A DNA stretch of 21,543 nt. Source: Clostridia bacterium (lineage in GTDB: Bacteria; CBDUZB01; JAGLHV01). A program made the translations under genes and the position numbers. The notes under the pieces were generated by a model. That model was not told the DNA's origin, did no database searches, and saw nothing but the letters and a program-made list of their open reading frames with translations. This document shows positions 7,312-13,351 of the stretch, piece by piece. Numbering within the stretch: the stretch's first letter is position 1; each line of letters starts with the position of its first letter. The DNA lies in assembly GCA_030595925.1 (NCBI GenBank), contig JAUVLC010000037.1, forward strand, positions 1 through 21,543, given 5' to 3'.

Positions 7312-8173
7312 TATAGAATTTTTGATTATTACCGGGATTTCCGGTGCGGGAAAAAGTCAGACAATAAAATGTTTGGAAGATATAGGTTTTTTTTGTGTTG
7401 ATAATCTGCCGACTGTTCTTATTCCTAAATTTGCAGAGTTTTGCCTAAAATCAGGAAATAAAATTATTAAAGTAGCTTTAGGAATTGATATAAGGGAAGG
7501 AAAATTTTTAAATAATTTGTTTAATGCTTTAGAAAAAATAAAAAAAATGAAAATTGATTATAAGATAATTTTTTTGGATGCCTCTGATGAAATTTTAGTT
7601 CGCCGGTATAGTGAAACAAGAAGAATACATCCTTTAGCTAAGAATAAGGAAGCAATCTTGAGTGGAATTAAAAAGGAAAGGAATAAATTACAGGAATTCA
7701 AAGGGAAAGCAGATAGAATCGTTGATACTACAAATTTCAATCTTAGTGAATTAAAGGAAAGTATTACTTCTTTTTGTTTAAATATAAAAGAGAAAATGGT
7801 GCTTAATTTTAGTTTGCTTTCTTTTGGATATAAATATGGCATTCCTATGGATGTAGATATTATTATGGATGTTAGATTTTTACCTAATCCACAATATGTA
7901 GAAAGTATAAGCCGTTTTACAGGTAATGAAATTGAAGTTCGTGATTTTGTATTAAATAAAAGTTCTACTAAAAAATTCTTGAAAAAATTTTTTGATTTAA
8001 TAATATTCTTATTGCCGTGTTATATAAAGGAAGGAAAGTCTTATTTGTCTATCGCTGTTGGATGTACGGGGGGGAGGCATCGTTCTGTAGTGATTGTTAA
8101 TGAATTGAAAAATCTTTTAGAAAAAAAGGGTGTAAATATAAAAGTGCGGCACCGTGATATAGAAAAAAAATAA
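7301..8173 (+). CDS. rapZ: RNase adapter / nucleotide-binding protein RapZ (YvcJ family)
   Basis: RapZ controls glucosamine-6-phosphate synthesis in enterics by presenting the GlmZ RNA to RNase E, and it senses GlcN6P; YvcJ in Bacillus is a nucleotide-binding relative. The 290-residue protein has an N-terminal P-loop GISGAGKSQ (12-20), CVDNLP, LDASDEILVRRYSETRRIHPL and VDTTN. The C-terminal half has DVRFLPNPQY and GCTGGRHRSV starting near residue 254, which is the GlcN6P-binding RapZ_C domain. The GTG start at 7301 lies inside hprK, so the two are probably translationally coupled. The hprK-rapZ-PTS arrangement ties amino-sugar control to PTS state. Whether an sRNA partner exists in this organism cannot be judged here. 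Confidence 0.94.
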   Translation: MKIDIEFLIITGISGAGKSQTIKCLEDIGFFCVDNLPTVLIPKFAEFCLKSGNKIIKVALGIDIREGKFLNNLFNALEKIKKMKIDYKIIFLDASDEILVRRYSETRRIHPLAKNKEAILSGIKKERNKLQEFKGKADRIVDTTNFNLSELKESITSFCLNIKEKMVLNFSLLSFGYKYGIPMDVDIIMDVRFLPNPQYVESISRFTGNEIEVRDFVLNKSSTKKFLKKFFDLIIFLLPCYIKEGKSYLSIAVGCTGGRHRSVVIVNELKNLLEKKGVNIKVRHRDIEKK

Positions 8174-8243
8174 GTTTATTTTTTTATTGTCTAAAATGTG
8201 AAATTGTGAAAAAATTGAAGGAGTTAAAGTTTAAAAGAGAATA

Positions 8244-8684
8244 ATGTTAATGAAAAAACAAGAAAATGGATTAATAGGAATAGTAATTATTACTCATTGC
8301 AATTTTGGTAAAGAGTTGTTTTCCGTAGCAGAAGAAATTATAGGTAATCAGGAAAAAGTAGAAGTCGTTTCTTTGTTTTCTAATGATAATTTGGATACAG
8401 CAAGAAAAAAACTAAAGGAAGCAAAAGAAAAAGTATGCGGGGAAAAAGGAATATTGATTTTTGCTGATATGTTTGGAGGAACACCTTGTAATGCCTGTTT
8501 TTCTTTTATACAAGAAGACAAATTAGAGGTTATAAGCGGTGTTAATTTGCCGATTTTATTAAAAACATTTTCACTTCGGTCAAATATGGAACTTTCCTTG
8601 CTGGTTAAAGAGATTTGTCGGAAAGGCAGAGAAAGCATAGTAGATACCAAAAGTGTTTTTTTAGAGAGGTTAGAAAAAAAGTGA
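8244..8684 (+). CDS. PTS mannose/sorbose-family EIIA component
   Basis: This is a stand-alone EIIA of the mannose family, which carries phosphate from HPr to EIIB. The 146-residue protein has GIVIITHCNFGKELF with phospho-acceptor His18, then GILIFADMFGGTPCNACFSF, the family-typical DxxGGTP loop, and GVNLPILLKTF. The normal pattern is THG-x-F, so Cys after His18 is a mild variation. The ATG at 8244 follows an AAGAGA; an ATG at 8250 is possible. The TGA overlaps the EIIB start as GTGA. Some bacteria use isolated EIIA-Man proteins only for regulation, but here EIIB, EIIC and EIID are all present, so transport is plausible. Confidence 0.92.
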   Translation: MLMKKQENGLIGIVIITHCNFGKELFSVAEEIIGNQEKVEVVSLFSNDNLDTARKKLKEAKEKVCGEKGILIFADMFGGTPCNACFSFIQEDKLEVISGVNLPILLKTFSLRSNMELSLLVKEICRKGRESIVDTKSVFLERLEKK

Positions 8685-9157
8685 ATTTAGTTTTAATACG
8701 TATAGATGATCGGCTTATTCATGGTCAAATAGTGGAGGGATGGCTTAAACATATTGATGTGAATTGTATTATGATTGTTAATGATAAAATATCACATGAT
8801 CCAATGCAAAAAGTTTTATTTAATATGGTCGTTCCTTCTTATATTAAAGTTGAAGTTTTTAGTTTTGAAGAAGTTGCGGAAAGAGTGAGAAATAGATATT
8901 TTGATAAACATAATTTTTTGATTCTGGTGATCTCTCCCCATGATGTCTTGAGATTGATAAAAGCAGGGTTAGAATTGGATTCTGTTAATGTGGGTGGGAT
9001 GCATTATTCATCAGGGAAAAAATATATTTTGCCTTCTATTTCAATTGATGAAGAAGATAAAAATGCTTTTTTAAAACTTGAACAGTTAGGAATAAATTTA
9101 GAAGTGAGATTACTTCCATTGGATGATCGCAAAAATATTATGGATTATATTAAATAA
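8681..9157 (+). CDS. PTS mannose/sorbose-family EIIB component
   Basis: EIIB passes phosphate from EIIA to the incoming sugar bound by EIIC/EIID. The start is GTG 8681, overlapping the EIIA stop (GTGA), with GAGAGG at 8664-8669 upstream. Translation opens as VNLVLIRIDDRLIHGQIVEGW, where His14 in RIDDRLIHGQ is the phospho-acceptor. The reading frame extends 22 codons upstream to 8615, but that part overlaps EIIA and is not family-like. The 158-residue length is right for a separate EIIB. Later landmarks are IMIVNDKIS, FEEVAERV, SVNVGGMHYSSGKK and VRLLPLDDRKNI. The rest of the transporter (EIIC, EIID) is separated from it by the GH57 gene. Confidence 0.94.
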   Translation: MNLVLIRIDDRLIHGQIVEGWLKHIDVNCIMIVNDKISHDPMQKVLFNMVVPSYIKVEVFSFEEVAERVRNRYFDKHNFLILVISPHDVLRLIKAGLELDSVNVGGMHYSSGKKYILPSISIDEEDKNAFLKLEQLGINLEVRLLPLDDRKNIMDYIK

Positions 9158-9166
9158 AGGAGACAA

Positions 9167-9265
9167 TTGGTAGTCTATTATTCTGGAATAATAGACTACA
9201 GGTATATACCCTGGAAATTAGAGTATTACGAAGACCTGGAAGGTAGATTTATATTTTATTGGTGA
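9167..9265 (+). CDS. Candidate small ORF between EIIB and GH57 (32 codons, TTG start)
   Basis: A TTG at 9167 sits 5 bases after AAAGGAG (9156-9162 region, just past the EIIB stop) and opens a frame of 32 codons ending at TGA 9263-9265, 10 bases before the GH57 ATG. It therefore fills the gap almost exactly, with a good ribosome binding site. The product would start VVYYSGIIDYRYIPWKLE and is rich in aromatic residues (7 Tyr, 2 Trp, 2 Phe); it resembles no family I know. The first codons lie in a perfect hairpin. It could be a genuine small protein, a coupling ORF that hands ribosomes from EIIB to GH57, or chance. The TTG start and lack of homologues keep confidence low. Confidence 0.3.
   Translation: MVVYYSGIIDYRYIPWKLEYYEDLEGRFIFYW
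9170..9199 (+). repeat. Perfect 13-bp inverted repeat (hairpin) in the EIIB-GH57 gap
   Basis: GTAGTCTATTATT at 9170-9182 is exactly complementary to AATAATAGACTAC at 9187-9199, with loop CTGG. No run of T follows, so it is not a standard intrinsic terminator. It may shape mRNA processing or stability between the PTS and GH57 genes, or control translation of the small ORF that begins 3 bases before it. Confidence 0.85.
9201..9210. repeat. Perfect 10-bp palindrome GGTATATACC
   Basis: GGTATATACC is its own reverse complement and lies one base beyond the 13-bp hairpin, 66 bases ahead of the GH57 start. Its size and symmetry are compatible with a dimeric-regulator half of an operator, but it may be chance in AT-rich DNA. 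No promoter hexamers were recognised next to it. Confidence 0.4.
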
Positions 9266-9275
9266 AGAGTGAAAA

Positions 9276-11450
9276 ATGGAAAAAATATACTTTATTTTTG
9301 GAATTCATAACCATCAACCTGTAGGAAATTTTGAACATGTTTTTCATTGGGCATGTAAAAATGCTTATTTACCCTTTTTTAACGTATTAAAAGATTATCC
9401 TGATGTGAAAATAACTTTACATTGTTCGGGAATTCTTTTTTCCTGGATAAAGAAAAATTATCCTGCTTTATTAGAGGAGATTGTTTTAATGGTAGATAGT
9501 GGGCAAGTAGAGGTAATGACCGGGGGGTTTTATGAGCCCATATTACCTTTTTTGCCTGATAGGGATAAAATAGGGCAAATTGAAAAACTAACTAAATTTA
9601 TAAAAGAGAATATAGGTTGCCAGCCAAAGGGGATATGGTTGGCGGAGAGGATTTGGGATCAACATCTGGTTAAAGCATTGGTTGAAACAGGTATAGAATA
9701 TGTTGCCCTTGATGATACCCATTTTAAAATGGCTGGTCTTGGTGATGCGGATTTAGGAGGATATTATACCACAGAGCAAGAGGGGGAGACTTTAAAAATT
9801 TTTCCCATTAGTAAAAAGTTGCGTTATATGATTCCATTTGCCATGCCGAATGATATTTTGGAGTACTTTAAAAATAAAGCCAATGAAGGAAGCTCTCTCT
9901 TAGTAATGGCGGATGATGGAGAAAAGTTTGGAGTTTGGCCTGAAACTTTTAAGCATGTTTATCAGGATGGGTGGTTAAGGAATTTTTTTAATATGTTGGA
10001 AGAGAATAAAAAGTGGTTGATTTCTACTACTTTTTCCGAGTATTTAAAAACTCACAAATCAAAAGGAAGAATATATTTGCCTATGGCTTCTTATGAAGAA
10101 ATGATGGAATGGTCATTACCGCCTTTGGCTCAAATGGAATTAGAAGATTTGAAAGAGAAAGTAAAACATTTTCCCGATGTAGAGCAATGGAATAAATTCT
10201 TGAAGGGTGGTCTCTGGTGGAATTTTTTTACCAAATACTCGGAAAGCAATAATATGCATAAGAAAATGTTATATATGAGCAAAAAAGTTAATAAAATGAA
10301 AAATATGGTTAAAAAAAGAAAAGATACAACTGCTAAAGCAGATTTAAAAAAAGCTTGTGATGAACTCTGGCAGGGACAATGTAATTGTTCTTATTGGCAT
10401 GGTGTTTTTGGAGGGCTTTATCTGGGACATTTGCGTAAGGCAATTTATGAACATTTAATTAAAGCAGAAAAAATTACTGATTTATATTTTAATTCCGCAA
10501 AGGATTTTTGGCAGAAGGTGGAACAGATAGATTTTGATGGTGATGGGGAAGAAGAAATTTTAGTGAGAAATTCTGTGTTTAATTTTTATTTTGATTTAAA
10601 TAAAGGCGGTTCTTTATTTGAATTGGATTATAAACCTAAAAATATTAATATTATCAACACGTTAAAAAGGACTAAAGAAGCATATCATCGGAGGGTATTG
10701 GATTATTCCGGGAATATAAAAGAAACAAATTTTTCTCAACCGGCATCTATTCATAATTCGGTCATAGCCAAAGAAAAAGGATTAGAAGATTATTTGGCTT
10801 ATGATTGGTATTCCAGAAGTTGTTTAGTGGATCATTTTTTTCATCCAGATGTTGATTTTAATGGTTTTAAAAGGTGTCATTATGGAGAACAAGGCGATTT
10901 TATTAATCAGCCATATATTTCTCGGTTGAAAAAAGAAAAAAATAAAATAATTCTGGGTTTGGAAAGAGAAGGTAATGTGTGGGTGGAAGATGAAATGGTC
11001 CCTGTTTATGTGAAAAAAAATATTACTTTTCATAAAGAAGGACTGCTGATTAATTATGAAATTATTAATTTGGGGAAGAACTTGATTTCTGTTTGGTTTG
11101 CTTCTGAATTTAATTTTTCTTTTTCTAATTCCGATGATTTTCAATGTCATTATTATATCCCGGAAATTACTTTAGAAAACAACTTGTTTTCTTCTTCCGG
11201 CAAGACCCCTGAAATTTCTCAATTCGGAATGAAAGATAAATACTATGGATTGGATATAAATATGACCTTTAATTTTCCTTGTTCGGTATGGTATTTTCCA
11301 ATAGAAACTGTTTCTTTATCAGAAGGAGGGCTGGAAAAAAGATATCAGGGGTCAGTGGTTTTACCTAACTGGAAAATAAAACTGAAAAGCGATCAGTCCT
11401 TCAAATTTGAGATCAATAAATTAATAAGAAGCTATGATAATTCCGGCTAA
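9276..11450 (+). CDS. Glycoside hydrolase family 57 (4-alpha-glucanotransferase / alpha-amylase type)
   Basis: GH57 enzymes of this type cut or rearrange alpha-1,4-glucans. The 724-residue protein has all the recognisable GH57 regions in the first third: HNHQP at 11-15, GGFYEPI at 83-89, WLAERIWD with nucleophile Glu124, and MADDGEKFG with acid/base Asp214, followed by MEWSLPP. Glu124 and Asp214 correspond to Glu123 and Asp214 of the Thermococcus litoralis glucanotransferase. The C-terminal half (from about 420) is a beta-sandwich of the DUF1925/DUF1926 kind that normally accompanies this subgroup. There is no signal peptide, so it acts in the cytoplasm on glycogen or imported maltodextrin. 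Its place between EIIB and EIIC is unusual. Transferase and amylase activity cannot be separated from sequence. Confidence 0.92.
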   Translation: MEKIYFIFGIHNHQPVGNFEHVFHWACKNAYLPFFNVLKDYPDVKITLHCSGILFSWIKKNYPALLEEIVLMVDSGQVEVMTGGFYEPILPFLPDRDKIGQIEKLTKFIKENIGCQPKGIWLAERIWDQHLVKALVETGIEYVALDDTHFKMAGLGDADLGGYYTTEQEGETLKIFPISKKLRYMIPFAMPNDILEYFKNKANEGSSLLVMADDGEKFGVWPETFKHVYQDGWLRNFFNMLEENKKWLISTTFSEYLKTHKSKGRIYLPMASYEEMMEWSLPPLAQMELEDLKEKVKHFPDVEQWNKFLKGGLWWNFFTKYSESNNMHKKMLYMSKKVNKMKNMVKKRKDTTAKADLKKACDELWQGQCNCSYWHGVFGGLYLGHLRKAIYEHLIKAEKITDLYFNSAKDFWQKVEQIDFDGDGEEEILVRNSVFNFYFDLNKGGSLFELDYKPKNINIINTLKRTKEAYHRRVLDYSGNIKETNFSQPASIHNSVIAKEKGLEDYLAYDWYSRSCLVDHFFHPDVDFNGFKRCHYGEQGDFINQPYISRLKKEKNKIILGLEREGNVWVEDEMVPVYVKKNITFHKEGLLINYEIINLGKNLISVWFASEFNFSFSNSDDFQCHYYIPEITLENNLFSSSGKTPEISQFGMKDKYYGLDINMTFNFPCSVWYFPIETVSLSEGGLEKRYQGSVVLPNWKIKLKSDQSFKFEINKLIRSYDNSG

Positions 11451-11533
11451 TTGGTTTTTTTGTACGATGTTTTTATTATTATTCTTGTCGTTGTGTAATA
11501 ATGGGTATGTTTTGAAATTAAAGAAGGTAGATA

Positions 11534-12175
11534 ATGTTTTATAAAATTTTGTGGATAAGCATTATTGGTGGAATATTAAATCTGGATTTTCGGGCAATGG
11601 GGCAATTTATGCTTTATCGTCCTTTTGTTGCCGGAGCTATTATTGGCTTAATATTAGGTGATATCCAAACAGGTGTTTTCATTGGGATATTGGTGGAGTT
11701 GATTTGGATAAGTAATATTTCTATGGGAGTGGCGATTCCCTGGAATGTAGGGGCAATAGGAGTAATATCCGTTGGTTCGGTTTTTTTATCCGGAGAATTT
11801 TCAGGAGAGGCTGTAGTTTTGTCAATAGCTTTAGCTATTCCTTTTGGATGGCTATTTAAGAAAGTGGATATTTGGTATCGGCATAAAAATGAGTTATGTA
11901 ATCGTTGGATTGAACAATGGATAGAAAAAGACAAATTGTATAGGGTTTTTTTACTTAATTGGGCAGTAATATTAGCTATTTTTCTTAGTTCTTTTTTGTT
12001 TTATTTTATTTCTTTTTTGTTTACTACCCGTATCCTGCTTGGTATTTTAAAAATTATAAATTTTCCTTTAAAAAAAGGATTACGGTTTGCTTATGAATTG
12101 TTACCTTTTTTGGGGTTTGCTATAGCGTGGAATACCTTTGCTTTAAAATCAGTGATGCCAAGAGGAAAAAAATAA
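11534..12175 (+). CDS. PTS mannose/sorbose-family EIIC membrane component (short)
   Basis: EIIC and EIID together form the sugar channel of mannose-family PTS. The protein has several hydrophobic segments and the family signature near the N-terminus: AMGQFMLYRPFVAGAIIGLILGDIQTGVFIGILVELIWI, which contains the RP.V.G...GLILGD.Q.G pattern. Further membrane segments lie at about residues 69-110, 138-165 and 185-205. At 213 residues it is some 50 shorter than E. coli ManY (about 266), so part of the C-terminal membrane region is trimmed. An AAGAAGG precedes the ATG. It is the first PTS gene after the GH57 interruption and is followed 73 bases later by EIID. Confidence 0.88.
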   Translation: MFYKILWISIIGGILNLDFRAMGQFMLYRPFVAGAIIGLILGDIQTGVFIGILVELIWISNISMGVAIPWNVGAIGVISVGSVFLSGEFSGEAVVLSIALAIPFGWLFKKVDIWYRHKNELCNRWIEQWIEKDKLYRVFLLNWAVILAIFLSSFLFYFISFLFTTRILLGILKIINFPLKKGLRFAYELLPFLGFAIAWNTFALKSVMPRGKK

Positions 12176-12248
12176 GCATTGTTTTATTTAAAATAAAAAT
12201 AGATTTTGCGAAGTGTAAGAATAAAATATTTACCGGGATAAACAAAAA

Positions 12249-13025
12249 ATGAATGATAATCCACAAAAAATAAGAATAGTTGACTTGTTTTTTGCTTCTG
12301 TGCGTTCTTTTTTCTTAGAAGTATTTTGGAATTTTGAGCGGATGCAAAATTTAGGGTGTATATATGTTCTTTCTCCTATAATTAAGAAACTTTATCCGGT
12401 GGAAAACCAGAGAAAGGAAATTTTACGACAGCATTTGGAGTTTTTCAATACTCATCCTTATATGGCGGCTCCTTTACTGGGAATAATTATTGCTCTGGAA
12501 GAGGAAGCAGCTTTTAAAAAGGATAGATGTCCTGAATTTATTTTGCGAATCAAGTCATGTATGGCCGGTCCTTTTGCGGCATTGGGGGATTCTTTTTTTT
12601 GGGCTACCTGGCGTCCTTTTACTTCTGTAATAGGAATATGTCTTTTTTTTTTAAATAGGGAAAAAACTTTTATTTATTGGGTGGCCCCCGGTCTTTTTTT
12701 GGTTTTTTATAATATCGTTCATTTAATTGTACAAAACATAGGGTTATGGGTAGGATATTTTTTGAAAACACAATTAATAGAGGTTGTAAGCAGAACAAAT
12801 TGTTTAAGAGTTATACATTTACTCCGTTTAATTGGGTTATGTTTTTTAGGAATAATTTTATTTGTTTTTTTAAATAATGATTTACTTGTATGGAATAAAA
12901 AAATTCTTTTTTTGGGCTCTTTTATGGTTTTTTCTTTTTTGGGTTATCGGGAATGGTCACAAACTAAATTATTTTATGGTCTAATATTTGGGTCCATTTT
13001 GATTTCGTATTTTAATTTAATTTGA
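12249..13025 (+). CDS. PTS mannose/sorbose-family EIID membrane component
   Basis: EIID is the second membrane subunit unique to mannose-family PTS. The 258-residue protein carries the family landmarks: WNFERMQNLGCIYVLSPIIKKLY, RQHLEFFNTHPYMAAPLLGIIIALEEE (residues about 60-86), and IKSCMAGPFAALGDSFFWATWRP (about 105-127), followed by hydrophobic segments to the C-terminus. Length is close to ManZ (about 280). The intact NTHPY and GDSFFW motifs argue for a working transporter, not a decayed one. The spacer to ptsH is 18 bases with an AAGAAGG, so EIID and HPr are probably co-translated from one mRNA. Confidence 0.93.
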   Translation: MNDNPQKIRIVDLFFASVRSFFLEVFWNFERMQNLGCIYVLSPIIKKLYPVENQRKEILRQHLEFFNTHPYMAAPLLGIIIALEEEAAFKKDRCPEFILRIKSCMAGPFAALGDSFFWATWRPFTSVIGICLFFLNREKTFIYWVAPGLFLVFYNIVHLIVQNIGLWVGYFLKTQLIEVVSRTNCLRVIHLLRLIGLCFLGIILFVFLNNDLLVWNKKILFLGSFMVFSFLGYREWSQTKLFYGLIFGSILISYFNLI

Positions 13026-13043
13026 TCAAAAAAAGAAGGTAAA

Positions 13044-13319
13044 ATGGTAAAAAATATATTTAGGATAGAGAACAAATTAGGGTTACATGCACGTTCTGCA
13101 GCAACTTTTGTTCAATTAGCCAATAGATTCGAATCTAAAATATGGGTAAGCCGTGTGGATAAAAAAGAGCAGAAAGTAAATGGTAAAAGTATTATGGGCT
13201 TAATGATGTTGGCTGCAGAATTTAAGAGTAAAATTTTGATTGTTGCCCAAGGGAAAGATGAGCAAGAAGCTTTAAATCTATTGGGAGATTTAATCAATAA
13301 TAAATTTGGTGAAGAATAA
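13044..13319 (+). CDS. ptsH: Phosphocarrier protein HPr
   Basis: HPr receives phosphate from Enzyme I on a His and hands it to EIIA proteins. The 91-residue product has KLGLHARSAATFV with His15, the exact position used across the family, and NGKSIMGLMMLAA with Ser49 at the site that HprK modifies in Firmicutes (Ser46). The presence of this KSIMG segment together with hprK in the same operon argues that Ser phosphorylation is real here. It lies between EIID and ptsI. As the only HPr visible, it probably serves both the mannose-family EIIA and PtsN. Confidence 0.96.
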   Translation: MVKNIFRIENKLGLHARSAATFVQLANRFESKIWVSRVDKKEQKVNGKSIMGLMMLAAEFKSKILIVAQGKDEQEALNLLGDLINNKFGEE

Positions 13320-13351
13320 TTATATTGTTTTTAGAGAAGAGGAGATGAATT

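Noticed and set aside
8615-8680. Upstream extension of EIIB to 8615
   Set aside because: The extra 22 codons lie inside EIIA, do not look like the family, and the GTG at 8681 gives the canonical EIIB N-terminus.
9170-9199. Intrinsic terminator between EIIB and GH57
   Set aside because: The stem is AT-rich and is followed by AGGTATATACC, not by a T-run.
10824-11150. Long minus-strand frames inside GH57, lptC and other genes
   Set aside because: They are antisense shadows of strong + strand genes and carry no recognisable motifs or start signals.
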